Part shown: positions 15,272-24,807 of the stretch, one piece after another
Layout of the letters: the number at the start of each line of letters is the position of its first letter
Position numbering within the stretch: the first letter of the stretch is position 1
From: Pelosinus sp. IPA-1
Lineage (GTDB): Bacteria; Bacillota; Negativicutes; DSM-13327
Length of the DNA: 64,000 bases
Direction: 5' to 3'
NCBI RefSeq assembly: GCF_030269905.1
Contig: NZ_BSVC01000001.1
Span: 620,001-684,000 of the forward strand
Program-made: the position numbers and the translations under genes
Notes under the pieces: generated by a model
What the model was told of the DNA's origin: nothing
Seen by the model: the letters and a program-made list of their open reading frames with translations, nothing else
Database searches by the model: none

Positions 15272-15892
15272 ATGAAGTTACTTTTACATCCACTGCCAAT
15301 ACGGATTTTTCATTGGGTATTGTTTATTTGTATTATGGTACTATTATTTACTGGATTATATATAAACAGAGCTTGGGACATGGTACTACTGCCAATGCGA
15401 GTCAATCGAAAACTTCATACCCTTTTTAGTGCCGTCTTAATCGTGAATCTAATGGGGCATTTGTATTATTATTTATACACGAGAAAAATCACTGATGTTA
15501 TATTTACACTTCGTGACTGGGTAAATATACCCAGTTTTCTACGTTATGTTTTCTTTATTAAGCCAGATCACCCTAACTTTGGTCGTTATAATCCAGGACA
15601 GAAGTTATTGTTTTCCTTTTGGTTTTTAACAATAATAATTGCTGCTATTACAGGCATCATCTTATTATTCCCCGAAAATTCTCAATGGTTTCAGCGAATG
15701 TTAGGTGGGTTAAACATCATTCGAATTTTGCATTTTTACGTAGGAATCTTTTTTGCTATGTCGATTCCCCTACATTTATATCTTGTATTTACAGAAAGTC
15801 CAGCCAATTTACAGGCTATGTTTACTGGATATATTAACAAAGATATAAAACCCGAGATAATCAAAAAAGAAAAGGAAGATCCAAGTATTTAA
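15272..15892 (+). CDS. Membrane cytochrome b (hydrogenase-type b561)
   Basis: 206 residues with four hydrophobic helices and His residues placed as haem ligands in HyaC-like cytochromes b: 'HPLPIRIFHWVLFICIMVLLFTGLY', 'LHTLFSAVLIVNLMGHLYYYLY', 'ILHFYVGIFFAMSIPLHLYLVF'. The start is ATG 15272 with AAGGAG at 15259-15264. It would take electrons from a periplasm-facing dehydrogenase to menaquinone. The [NiFe] hydrogenase large subunit ends 7 bp away on the opposite strand, so this subunit is convergent with its likely partner and not part of its operon, which is unusual. Confidence 0.8.
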   Translation: MKLLLHPLPIRIFHWVLFICIMVLLFTGLYINRAWDMVLLPMRVNRKLHTLFSAVLIVNLMGHLYYYLYTRKITDVIFTLRDWVNIPSFLRYVFFIKPDHPNFGRYNPGQKLLFSFWFLTIIIAAITGIILLFPENSQWFQRMLGGLNIIRILHFYVGIFFAMSIPLHLYLVFTESPANLQAMFTGYINKDIKPEIIKKEKEDPSI

Positions 15893-15899
15893 TGTTAGG

Positions 15900-17303
15900 C
15901 TAGAGAGTCATAGGCGGTTTATGTTCTGGGGCATCTATCATATGGACGGCGCAGGTAAAGCAAGGGTCAAAGGAGCGGATTACCCGACCAATTTCTATTA
16001 GATCTTCTGTATTGGCGACAGGTGTATCTAGCAGGCTTTCTTCGACGGGGCCCCGTTTTCCTTGATTATCGCGAGGGGAAAAGGTCCAAGCGGTTGGTGT
16101 AACAATTTGATAATGTACAATTTTACTATCCTTTATTTTGATCCAGTGGCCTAAAGGTCCACGCATTGCATCTGTTAATCCAGCACCTTCACCCTGCATT
16201 GGCACCGCATATTTTGAAAGAGTAGGGCCACCAGGGACAAGCTGGCTAATCCAATCTTGCGCCATGCGGCATATTTTAAGTGTTTCGCGGGCACGTGTGA
16301 TGATTCGATCCATAACGCCTGTGCCCCGTTGATATTCGCCACTAATCCAAGCCCTGGCAAGCGGACCTCCTTCAAAAGCATAACCCTCATAGCGAGGAGA
16401 TTTTATCCAAGAATAAGCTTCTGCTTTATTTCGATCGGGTACTGTTTTTCCTTCTATAGGATTACGTGTTTCTTGGTCATCCTGGTACCAACTATGTTTT
16501 ATGTCTTCACCAATTTTACTGGTATCAAGGGGCTGTACCTTACCTTTTTCAAAAATAACACCCGAAGGAAATTCCCGTTTGCCAGTTATCGGTTGGGGAA
16601 ACATGCCGTAGGAGATCATATTACCTTTAGTACTGCCGATAGTATAGTAATCTTTATAATAATCGGCTAAGACGGCCACATCATAGAGATAGACGTTTTC
16701 AACCCAGTCCGTTAGTTCCTGTAAAATACCTAGGTACGCACTGATGCGATCAGCGGATGCTTGCTCAGTGACTCCAGTAACAAGAATTGTTTGCTGCATT
16801 GGAATTTTGGCACCAAAAATCGCCAACATTTCATGGGCACGCATCGCCTTGAGCATACCTTCTTTTGTATGAGCCATTAATTCGTCAGTCAGCTTTTTGG
16901 GTAAGCGATAGTCACCTTCAAGTCGAGGCGTATAGGGAGGCATGTTTGGACCTTTCAAATAATCATAAATGGCCAGAACGTAAAAATGACGGATCTGATT
17001 TTGTATAATATCTGCTGCAAAAATTAAATTGATGATGTGCTGACCATTTAATGTCGGTGATAATCCAAAGGCCTGCTGCATGGCAAATGTAGCAGTTACA
17101 GCATGTGCGCTGGAACAAATTCCGCAGATACGTTGTGTTAGAAGCGCCGCATCACGTGGATCGCGTCCAATCATCATTATTTCAAATCCACGAAACAAAG
17201 TAGCCCCAACTGTGGCATCCACTACTTTACCATTTTGAATATCAACATCCACTCTAAGGGGTTCGTGTACCCTTGTCATAGGGAAAATTACTTTTTTTGT
17301 CAT
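15900..17303 (-). CDS. [NiFe] hydrogenase large subunit (group 1, uptake)
   Basis: 467 residues with both nickel-binding motifs: L1 'RICGICSSAHAV' and L2 'DPCFTCAVH'. A 13-residue extension, MIDAPEHKPPMTL, follows the L2 His and should be removed by a maturation endopeptidase during Ni insertion; no such protease gene is in the window. It binds the NiFe(CN)2CO centre and splits H2. It is encoded 6 bp after the small subunit and is surely co-transcribed. The length is shorter than E. coli HyaB (about 600), as in several clostridial/deltaproteobacterial forms. Confidence 0.93.
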   Translation of the reverse strand: MTKKVIFPMTRVHEPLRVDVDIQNGKVVDATVGATLFRGFEIMMIGRDPRDAALLTQRICGICSSAHAVTATFAMQQAFGLSPTLNGQHIINLIFAADIIQNQIRHFYVLAIYDYLKGPNMPPYTPRLEGDYRLPKKLTDELMAHTKEGMLKAMRAHEMLAIFGAKIPMQQTILVTGVTEQASADRISAYLGILQELTDWVENVYLYDVAVLADYYKDYYTIGSTKGNMISYGMFPQPITGKREFPSGVIFEKGKVQPLDTSKIGEDIKHSWYQDDQETRNPIEGKTVPDRNKAEAYSWIKSPRYEGYAFEGGPLARAWISGEYQRGTGVMDRIITRARETLKICRMAQDWISQLVPGGPTLSKYAVPMQGEGAGLTDAMRGPLGHWIKIKDSKIVHYQIVTPTAWTFSPRDNQGKRGPVEESLLDTPVANTEDLIEIGRVIRSFDPCFTCAVHMIDAPEHKPPMTL

Positions 17304-17309
17304 ACCTTT

Positions 17310-18542
17310 TCAGTCCTCATTTTTATCTTTGCCTTGAAGGATTTCAGCCAACTTACGTCGCCACCACTTGCGGTGTCGTACAGGATGATTCGCCTCTAAC
17401 TTTCTTGTTTTAGCAAGTAAGGCGTTTTTTTGTTTTGTTAGCTCTTCTAATTCTTTTTTCGCTTGCTCTAGTGTCTCAGGTTCCGAGACTTCGAGAGGTT
17501 TGGTACCATCAACATAATGCTTATGTATTCGTTTTTTGTATATTCCAACCGCAAAATGTGTGGCAACGCCGCCTGTACCTAGAGCTACCATCGCTGCGCC
17601 GATCTTCTTTACATTTAATGCCGTGAAAGGAGTTTGAATGTCTGGTAAGTGGTTATAAAAAGGCATCATTCCATCTGGAAAATTAGGACTGGCGCAGCCA
17701 ATGCAGGGAGCGCCAGCTTTGACAGGCCAATTAACATAATGATTCCACTGGCGTAGAGGGCAATCGGCATGAGTAACAGGACCTTTACAGCCTACCCGAA
17801 ACAAACAACCCTCGCCACCAGGAAAATCAGCAAATATTCCATCCTCAAATTGCTGACGTCTTTGGCATAAATCGTGAATCGTTTTGCCAAAGAACATAAG
17901 GGGACGATTATAACTATCCAATTCGGGTACGCCATAAAACAAAAGATGACTAAAAGTTCCCGTCATCCAATCAGGATGAGCAGGGCATCCAGGGATATTG
18001 ATCACTCGCCTATTTACTACTTCCCATACACCTTTCGCGCCAGCAGGGTTAGGATGAGCTGCGGAAGGGCCACCGAAGGCAGCACAATCACCAACAGAAA
18101 TCACATATTTTGCTTTTGCCGCAATATCCATTATTGCTTCTAGACCTGTCACCATTTTGCCATTTCTGAGAAAGACTTCATTATAGCGGCCGTTATCAGC
18201 TGTCATTACAGATCCTTCTACGACAAGCCAAAACTTTCCGGCTTCCTTTTCTAACGTTTCTTCTAAAGCTTTGGTGGCATCTTCACCATTGGCAACATTT
18301 AATAACCAATGATAGCGAACATCTAGTATTTCTGACAGTAATTGTTCTAAGGTGGGGTTCACGGCATTTTCTAGTGATACAGAATTTCCCGTGCAAGAGC
18401 CAAGTTCCAGCCAAATTACAGGTGCCTTGTTGGTTTTACTTTGCGCAATGGCATTATGCATGATAGGAATTAGGTACTCTGTTAGGCTCATTCCCACAGC
18501 CGTCGACATACATAAACGAATAAATTCTCGTCTTGAAAGCAT
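17310..18542 (-). CDS. [NiFe] hydrogenase small subunit, Tat-exported
   Basis: 410 residues. The Tat signal is 'SRREFIRLCMSTAVGMS'. Cluster ligands: proximal C50 in 'GSCTGNSVS', plus Cys in 'GDCAAFGG' and 'PGCPAHPDW'; the distal set begins 'IHDLCQR' and 'EGCLFRVGC'; medial 'ADCPLRQWN' and 'APCIGCASP'. The second Cys of the normal CTGCS proximal motif is Asn53 here, a missing key ligand. The C-terminus has one weak hydrophobic segment ('GAAMVALGTGGVATHFAVGIY') followed by ~60 charged residues predicted to be coiled coil. SD GAGGAG precedes ATG 18542. The protein is co-translocated with the large subunit and passes electrons to a membrane carrier. Confidence 0.93.
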   Translation of the reverse strand: MLSRREFIRLCMSTAVGMSLTEYLIPIMHNAIAQSKTNKAPVIWLELGSCTGNSVSLENAVNPTLEQLLSEILDVRYHWLLNVANGEDATKALEETLEKEAGKFWLVVEGSVMTADNGRYNEVFLRNGKMVTGLEAIMDIAAKAKYVISVGDCAAFGGPSAAHPNPAGAKGVWEVVNRRVINIPGCPAHPDWMTGTFSHLLFYGVPELDSYNRPLMFFGKTIHDLCQRRQQFEDGIFADFPGGEGCLFRVGCKGPVTHADCPLRQWNHYVNWPVKAGAPCIGCASPNFPDGMMPFYNHLPDIQTPFTALNVKKIGAAMVALGTGGVATHFAVGIYKKRIHKHYVDGTKPLEVSEPETLEQAKKELEELTKQKNALLAKTRKLEANHPVRHRKWWRRKLAEILQGKDKNED

Positions 18543-18608
18543 AATGAGTCATTCTCCTCAGTGTCACTATACTGTCTAGCTTTTCCAAGATTGCCTGAAT
18601 TTATGTGA

Positions 18609-18660
18609 ACGTGGGAAAATAACCCACATATCCTTCAAGAATAGCAATAATAAGGATATG
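18609..18660. promoter_or_regulatory. Inverted repeats in the hydrogenase/fixC divergent intergenic region
   Basis: Two nested dyads lie between the divergent start codons: GTGGG-N7-CCCAC (18611-18627) and CATATCCTT-N16-AAGGATATG (18627-18660). They could be operators shared by both operons; no known regulator box was recognised. Confidence 0.35.
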
Positions 18661-18685
18661 CAATACTACTGTAAGGGTGATTTGT

Positions 18686-20056
18686 ATGTTAACAGATTGG
18701 TATAAGGCGAAGAAACCACGCAAAATCGGAAAGCAAGGTAATCTGCATAATGAGAGCAGTAACGTGAAAAAATATGACGTTATTGTGGTTGGCGCGGGTC
18801 CCGCAGGAGCTAGCGCTGCTTATTTTATGGCAAAAGAAGGACTGGATGTTTTGCTTTTAGAGCGAGGACCTTTTCCGGGGTCTAAAAGCTGTGGTGGTAC
18901 TTCACTGATTGCCGAACATACTCACAAATTATTCCCTAACTTCTGGGAAGAATGTCACTGCGAACGTATTGTAATCCAACAAGGTTATTGGTTTATGACA
19001 GAGGATTCGTTACTGTCATCTTCTTTTCAAAGCATGAAACTAGCTGCCGCTCCTTATAATCATTTTACAGTAAAACGCAGAAGTCTTTATCAATGGCTTG
19101 TTGATAAAGCTAAAGCCGTTGGGGCGTTTGTGTATTTTAATCATCATGTTGCAGAAGTAATATTTGACGGTACTCAAGCGATTGGCGTTGAAGTATCATT
19201 ACCACAAAAATCTAGATTCTTTGCGAATGTTATTATTTTAGCTGACGGAGCCAATTCTTTGGTCGGTGAACGCTCTGGACTTATTCCTAGAGTATCACCC
19301 GAAAACTTAGCATTGTATGTAAAAGAAACCATTGCCCTCCCAGCCCAGGTCATTGAAGAGCGGTTTAATCTGTCTCCTGGTTATGGTAGCTTGATTGGGT
19401 TGATCGGTTATCCTACGGCTGGTTTTAATGGCACTGGTTCAATACATACTTTCAAAGATAGTATTAATATTAATGTTGGATTGGCAATTTCTGATTTTGC
19501 CATATCAGGCATTCGTCCCCATGAACTCTTAGACCGCGTAAAAATGCACCCTTTTATCCAAACTCTATTGATTGGTGGCAAGACAATCGAATATGGGGGC
19601 TCGGTAATTCCAGAAGGTGGGTATCATGCCATCCCGAAACTAGTTCATCCAGGTTTACTGGTAATTGGCGATGCCGCATCCCTAGTTAATGGCACCCATG
19701 GCATAAATTTGGCAATGTGGTCGGGATTCTTCGCTTCCCGAGCAGTTTATGAAAGTAAAAAAAACAGGGATTTTTCAGTAAAAAAATTATCGTTATATCG
19801 TACCTTGTTAGACGAAAGTTTCGTTATGCAGGATCTAAAAGCGAATGCCAAAATTGCCAGTCTTCAACGTGAATTACCTTATTTATTCGACTTATATACC
19901 AAGATAGCGAATGATACAGCCTATCATGTAGCAAAAGTATATTCGATGCCCAAAAAAGCGAAACGTAAATTTATTTTTAAGAAAATAACCAGTATCCAGC
20001 CTATTCTTAAAATGGCTAGTGATATATGGAAAATATTGAAGGTAGTAAAAGGATGA
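18686..20056 (+). CDS. fixC: FixC-like flavoprotein:quinone oxidoreductase
   Basis: 456 residues. The Rossmann FAD motif is 'YDVIVVGAGPAGASAAYFMAKEGLDVLLLERG' after a ~28-residue leader, and the second FAD motif is 'HPGLLVIGDAASLVNGTHGINLAMWSG'. This is the FixC/ETF-QO family, which moves electrons from an electron-transfer flavoprotein to quinone. The start is ATG 18686 with AAGGGTGA upstream. It overlaps fixX by 4 nt. The partner ETF genes (fixAB) are not here; instead the unit is divergent from a [NiFe] hydrogenase. A related geranylgeranyl-reductase function is a less likely alternative. Confidence 0.8.
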   Translation: MLTDWYKAKKPRKIGKQGNLHNESSNVKKYDVIVVGAGPAGASAAYFMAKEGLDVLLLERGPFPGSKSCGGTSLIAEHTHKLFPNFWEECHCERIVIQQGYWFMTEDSLLSSSFQSMKLAAAPYNHFTVKRRSLYQWLVDKAKAVGAFVYFNHHVAEVIFDGTQAIGVEVSLPQKSRFFANVIILADGANSLVGERSGLIPRVSPENLALYVKETIALPAQVIEERFNLSPGYGSLIGLIGYPTAGFNGTGSIHTFKDSININVGLAISDFAISGIRPHELLDRVKMHPFIQTLLIGGKTIEYGGSVIPEGGYHAIPKLVHPGLLVIGDAASLVNGTHGINLAMWSGFFASRAVYESKKNRDFSVKKLSLYRTLLDESFVMQDLKANAKIASLQRELPYLFDLYTKIANDTAYHVAKVYSMPKKAKRKFIFKKITSIQPILKMASDIWKILKVVKG

Positions 20057-20346
20057 ATAAAATTGATGATCGGCTAAAGTTTCTTCATTATCAAATCGAT
20101 GAGGATTGGCAACATGTGATTGTTATAGACGAGGCGATTTGTCAAAATTGCCATAATAAACAATGCCTTACTTTCTGTCCATCGGGTGTATTTAGAGAAA
20201 ATAAAGAAAAAAAACAACCGCTACTCATACTGTATAAACAGTGTATTGAGTGTGGCGGTTGCCGTCTGATTTGCAATAACATTGATTTTTCTTATCCCAA
20301 GGGGGGATATGGTGTTCTATTTATGGAAGGGGAGGAACAACTATAA
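20053..20346 (+). CDS. fixX: FixX-like ferredoxin
   Basis: 97 residues with two cysteine groups typical of FixX: 'CQNCHNKQCLTFCPSGVF' and 'CIECGGCRLIC', binding one or two [4Fe-4S] clusters. The start is ATG 20053, which overlaps the fixC stop (ATGA), so translation is coupled; ATG 20026 is possible but lacks an SD. It is the expected electron partner of FixC. It converges with xpt. Confidence 0.85.
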   Translation: MNKIDDRLKFLHYQIDEDWQHVIVIDEAICQNCHNKQCLTFCPSGVFRENKEKKQPLLILYKQCIECGGCRLICNNIDFSYPKGGYGVLFMEGEEQL

Positions 20347-20353
20347 AAGGAAC

Positions 20354-21085
<732 letters not shown>

Positions 21086-21128
21086 TTAAACATAAGACTG
21101 ATTGTCTCGATAGTGTGGAACCCTAGAT

Positions 21129-21206
21129 GCATTTTCACCCGTAGAAGGCAATTCATGGTTGCCTGTAGAAACTTTTGGGCCATATCCCCAAAAATATACG
21201 AGAATG
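21129..21206 (-). ncRNA. Purine (guanine-type) riboswitch aptamer
   Basis: On the minus strand: P1 5' side CTCGT, J1/2 ATAT, P2 TTTTGGG-GATATGG-CCCAAAA, J2/3 GTTTCTAC, P3 AGGCAA-CCATGAA-TTGCCT, J3/1 TCTAC, P1 3' side ACGGG. L2 GATATGG and J2/3 match the purine riboswitch consensus. The J3/1 pyrimidine aligned with position 74 is C, predicting guanine/xanthine-class and not adenine. L3 is CCATGAA, where the consensus is CCGTAAA. It sits about 200 nt before xpt. Confidence 0.85.
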
Positions 21207-21223
21207 TAGTAACATGTGAATTT

Positions 21224-21252
21224 ATTCTAGCAGTCTCAAATCTCATTGTCAA
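21224..21252 (-). promoter_or_regulatory. Sigma-A promoter of xpt
   Basis: On the minus strand TTGACA (21247-21252), 17-nt spacer, TAGAAT (21224-21229). It would start transcription just before the aptamer. Confidence 0.82.
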
Positions 21253-21587
21253 TGAAGAGTAAGACAAAAAGTTACTTATTTTGCGTTACGAGAATGTCTT
21301 ATAAAAAAATGCCCCATTATTTCCTGGAAATAGTATAAGTTGGTGGTTATTAAAATAATAGGAGTGAGAGCGTATTTCTATCAATCTATATCTTTAGGTA
21401 GATGCATTTATTTAAATAATATTTTATATTAGAAGTAATTGATTTGACTATATCAGCAAGTGGCAGGAAAAATAGCACACTTTGTCAAAATCTAGCCGAC
21501 TATTTAGATAGAATGAAGGATTACTAGTGAAAATGAAGAAATGATACACTAATAGTCTGTAAGTATTGGTAGTAGGAGGATAGCTGT
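21253..21587. other. Intergenic region before hydE
   Basis: About 335 bp without a defensible reading frame or RNA motif. AGGAGG precedes the hydE GTG. Confidence 0.5.
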
Positions 21588-22625
21588 GTGTCAAAAGTAC
21601 TGGATATAATCAAAAAAGCGGAAAGCACTCATTCTTTAACCAAAGAAGAAATCGTAGAATTACTTAATTATGATGAGTGTGACCAAGAATTATTTATGGC
21701 AGCTGATAGGGTGCGCAGTCAATTCGTGGGAGATCAAGTACACTTGCGTGGTTTAATCGAGTTTTCAAATATCTGTCAACAGAACTGCTGCTATTGTGGA
21801 CTAAGAAGGGATAATGCTAAAGTTAAGCGATATAAGTTACTGCCTAACGTCATTATTGAACTTGCTAAAAAAGCAAAAGATTATGATTATAAGACGGTTG
21901 TTCTGCAATCGGGTGAGAGTCAATCCTACACTGTAACTGAGATGGAACATATTATTCGCAGTATAAAGGCATTGGGATTGGCTATTACATTAAGCCTTGG
22001 TGAGAAAAGTAAAGAGGAATACCAAAAATACAGAGAAGCCGGTGCTGATCGGTATTTGCTTAGGATCGAAACTACGGATGAAAAAGTTTATGAAAGCTTA
22101 CATCCAGGCATGAGTCTTACCAATAGAATGCGGTGTTTGGTTGATATAAAAAATCTTGGGTATGAAGTAGGAACTGGATGTTTGGTAGGACTTCCGAATC
22201 AAACGATGGAATCATTGGCTGGGGATATTTTATTTTTTAAGTCCTTGGATGCCGATATGATTGGACTAGGTCCCTTTATCCCTAATGAAGATACACCATT
22301 AGCGCAGGAGGTAGGTGGCAGTTTTACCCTTAGTATTAAAGTGATGGCTATTACTCGATTGTTGTTGCCCGATGCGAATATACCAGCGACTACAGCTATG
22401 GAAACTCTAAATAAAAATGGTCGTATGATTGCATTGCAAAGTGGTGCCAATGTTGTTATGCCAAACGTTACAGAAGGTGAGTATCGAGAAATGTATATGC
22501 TATATCCTGGTAAGATTTGCATTAATGATACACCAAAACATTGTAGAGGTTGTATTACAGGCAAAATTCAAGGGATTGGTAGACAGGTATCAACCGAATA
22601 TGGTTATCGACAAAGAAAAAAATAG
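21588..22625 (+). CDS. hydE: [FeFe] hydrogenase maturase HydE (radical SAM)
   Basis: 345 residues. The radical-SAM cluster motif is 'CQQNCCYCG' (CxxxCxxC), with 'KTVVLQSGESQSYT' and 'GADRYLLRIETTDEKVYESLHPGMSLTNR' characteristic of HydE, and a TIM-barrel C-terminal half ('MPNVTEGEYREMYMLYPGKICI'). HydE takes part in building the H-cluster of [FeFe] hydrogenase with HydF and HydG, neither of which is nearby. GTG 21588 is the start (AGGAGG upstream). It implies that the organism also has an [FeFe] hydrogenase besides the [NiFe] enzyme in this window. Confidence 0.9.
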   Translation: MSKVLDIIKKAESTHSLTKEEIVELLNYDECDQELFMAADRVRSQFVGDQVHLRGLIEFSNICQQNCCYCGLRRDNAKVKRYKLLPNVIIELAKKAKDYDYKTVVLQSGESQSYTVTEMEHIIRSIKALGLAITLSLGEKSKEEYQKYREAGADRYLLRIETTDEKVYESLHPGMSLTNRMRCLVDIKNLGYEVGTGCLVGLPNQTMESLAGDILFFKSLDADMIGLGPFIPNEDTPLAQEVGGSFTLSIKVMAITRLLLPDANIPATTAMETLNKNGRMIALQSGANVVMPNVTEGEYREMYMLYPGKICINDTPKHCRGCITGKIQGIGRQVSTEYGYRQRKK

Positions 22626-22752
22626 ACTACATCTTTGCAGGAATATGCAGAAAAATGAAGAAATATGTATAGTGGTTTTTGGATTAATTTAGATAATTAT
22701 ATATATTATTCATAGGTTATACCTGTGAATAGAATTTTAGGGGGCTGTAATT

Positions 22753-23538
22753 TTGGAATTATCGACAGTATTAGGTGTTGTAGTTGGTTTCGTGGCTGTT
22801 GGCGTTGGGATGGTACTTAAAGGGGCAAATTTGGCGGTGTTAATTAATCCAGCGGCTTTTTTGATTATTCTCGCTGGTACAGCTGCTTGTTTGTTAAATG
22901 CTTTTCCTATGGAAATTCTTCAAAAATTTCCGACGCTAATTAAAATGCTATTTAAGAAGCCGGAGTTTATGTCAAAGGTTGATATGCTGAAAATGTTTGT
23001 GGAATTATCCCAAACAGCAAGACGTGAAGGTATTTTGGCACTTGAAAGCCGTGTAGACGAGGTGCCAGACGTTTTCCTTAAAACTGGTTTGAGTATGGTT
23101 ATTGACGGTCTTGATCCGGACTTTGTAGGGGACGTATTGGAAGCTGAAATTCAGGGAATGGAAGAGCGACATCGTGTAGGAGCGTTAATTTTTTCCCAGG
23201 CCGGCTCCTATGCTCCAACGTTAGGGGTACTTGGTGCGGTAGTTGGTTTGATTGCTGCATTAGGAAATTTGAATGATATCGATGCTCTTGGACATTCTAT
23301 TGCAGCTGCCTTTGTTGCTACTTTACTAGGGATATTTACCGGATATGTTATTTGGCATCCATTCTCAAATAAATTAAAAATGATGTCAAAAAAAGAAGTT
23401 GAAATAAGGAAGATGATGGTTGAAGGGATACTATCCCTGCAAGCTGGTGATTCACCTACAGCAATTGAAGCAAAACTTACTGTGTTTATTTCCCAAACAG
23501 AGAGAAATCAGATGAAGGCCAAAACGGAGGAAGCATAA
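22753..23538 (+). CDS. motA: Flagellar motor stator protein MotA
   Basis: 261 residues with four membrane segments, 'LSTVLGVVVGFVAVGVGMVLKG', 'AAFLIILAGTAACLLNAF', 'APTLGVLGAVVGLIAAL' and 'AAAFVATLLGIFTGYVIW', and a large cytoplasmic loop between 2 and 3, as in the MotA/PomA family. With MotB it makes the ion-conducting stator that turns the flagellum. TTG 22753 follows AGGGGGC. A short dyad (22707-22732) precedes it. motB overlaps by 1 nt. Confidence 0.92.
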   Translation: MELSTVLGVVVGFVAVGVGMVLKGANLAVLINPAAFLIILAGTAACLLNAFPMEILQKFPTLIKMLFKKPEFMSKVDMLKMFVELSQTARREGILALESRVDEVPDVFLKTGLSMVIDGLDPDFVGDVLEAEIQGMEERHRVGALIFSQAGSYAPTLGVLGAVVGLIAALGNLNDIDALGHSIAAAFVATLLGIFTGYVIWHPFSNKLKMMSKKEVEIRKMMVEGILSLQAGDSPTAIEAKLTVFISQTERNQMKAKTEEA

Positions 23539-24296
23539 TGTCCAGACGGAAAAAACATCATGATGCTCATCATGAGGAACACATGGATGAATCATGGCTC
23601 ATTCCTTATGCTGATATATTGACATTGCTGCTTGCACTGTTTATCGTGCTATTTGCATCGGCTCAAGTAGACCAAAAGAAATTTGATCAAATGGCTTATT
23701 CTTTTAATGCAGCTTTTAGTGGCAGCCCCTCTGTTTTTGATAACAATCGGGCTATAACGCCAGAAGTTGATGCTTCTAAGCCGAATCAAAGTACGCTTGA
23801 TAGTACTACAGAGCAATCACATCTAAAAGAAACTGTTCAACTTTTAGAGATTAAAAAACAAATGGATCGTTATATTCAAGATAATAATTTATCTGGTGAT
23901 CTAAATACTCTACTAACTGAAGACGGTCTGATGATTCGTATTAAGGATTCTGCATTGTTTACTTCAGGAAGTGCTGATCTGCGTCCCGAATCCTTGCGTT
24001 TGGGTGAAGAGATTGGCAAGTTATTAGCCCCATTATCGCAAAAAATCGTTATCTCAGGTCATACCGATAACGTACCAATTAACACGCGGGAATTTCCTTC
24101 TAACTGGGAATTGAGTGCAAAACGATCAATTAATTTTATGAAGTTCCTACTAGGTAAGGAAAGTAAATTACAGCCTGAAAAGTTTAGTGCGATTGGGTAT
24201 GGCGAATATCGTTCACTTGAGCCCAATGATACGATTGATGGACGTGCGAAAAATCGACGCGTAGAAGTGCTCATTATGAGAAATTTTAAAATGTAA
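23538..24296 (+). CDS. motB: Flagellar motor stator protein MotB
   Basis: 252 residues. A basic His-rich N-terminus is followed by one membrane helix 'PYADILTLLLALFIVLFASAQ' with the ion-binding Asp26, then a linker and an OmpA-type peptidoglycan-binding domain ('ISGHTDNVPI', 'NWELSAKRSINFMKFLL', 'GRAKNRRVEVLIMRN'). It anchors the stator to the wall. It overlaps motA by 1 nt (TAATG) and has a terminator right after it. Proton versus sodium coupling cannot be told from this alone. Confidence 0.93.
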   Translation: MSRRKKHHDAHHEEHMDESWLIPYADILTLLLALFIVLFASAQVDQKKFDQMAYSFNAAFSGSPSVFDNNRAITPEVDASKPNQSTLDSTTEQSHLKETVQLLEIKKQMDRYIQDNNLSGDLNTLLTEDGLMIRIKDSALFTSGSADLRPESLRLGEEIGKLLAPLSQKIVISGHTDNVPINTREFPSNWELSAKRSINFMKFLLGKESKLQPEKFSAIGYGEYRSLEPNDTIDGRAKNRRVEVLIMRNFKM

Positions 24297-24300
24297 GTAA

Positions 24301-24338
24301 AAATGAAGGACTTAGCGATAGCTGAGTCTTTCATTTTT
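24301..24338 (+). terminator. Terminator of motAB
   Basis: AAATGAAGGACT(T)AGC and GCTGAGTCTTTCATTTTT arms; T run on the 3' side. Confidence 0.8.
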
Positions 24339-24427
24339 GTGTCTATTAAAATTTAGCCGCTTGTATTGGCAAAACTCGGTCAATACTGATACAATGCATA
24401 ATAAAGAGTAAATTTGGAGTGACGTTA

Positions 24428-24805
24428 GTGATTATTGGTACTGGTATTGATATTATTGAAATTGATCGTATTAAAGCTGCTATTATACGCCAATCCTTTG
24501 TAGAGAGAGTGTTTACTTTAAGTGAACGAGAGTATTGTGAAAGCCGAGGCTTGCAAAAGGCATCTTCTTATGCAGCTCGATTTGCTGGTAAGGAAGCGGT
24601 AATGAAAGCCTTTGGTACGGGTTTAGCAGGTGGAAGTCTTCAAGATATTGAAATCTTTCTCAATGACAAAGGGTGCCCATATGTAAATTTAAGCGGTAAA
24701 TTTGCCGCTTTGGCTAGAGCTTTGGGGGTTAACTCAATTCATATATCATTGACACACGCGCGGGAGTATGCCGCCGCACAAGCTATTTTATGGGGAGGTA
24801 AATAA
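24428..24805 (+). CDS. acpS: Holo-[acyl-carrier-protein] synthase
   Basis: 125 residues. 'IIGTGIDIIEIDRI' and 'AARFAGKEAVMKAFGTGL' are the two AcpS motifs with the Mg-binding Asp and Glu. It transfers 4'-phosphopantetheine from CoA to ACP. The preferred start is GTG 24428 (TTTGGAG 8 nt upstream) and not GTG 24419, which overlaps the SD. The order acpS-nnr-ndoAI-ndoA resembles Bacillus, where alr usually lies between. Confidence 0.93.
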   Translation: MIIGTGIDIIEIDRIKAAIIRQSFVERVFTLSEREYCESRGLQKASSYAARFAGKEAVMKAFGTGLAGGSLQDIEIFLNDKGCPYVNLSGKFAALARALGVNSIHISLTHAREYAAAQAILWGGK

Positions 24806-24807
24806 AG

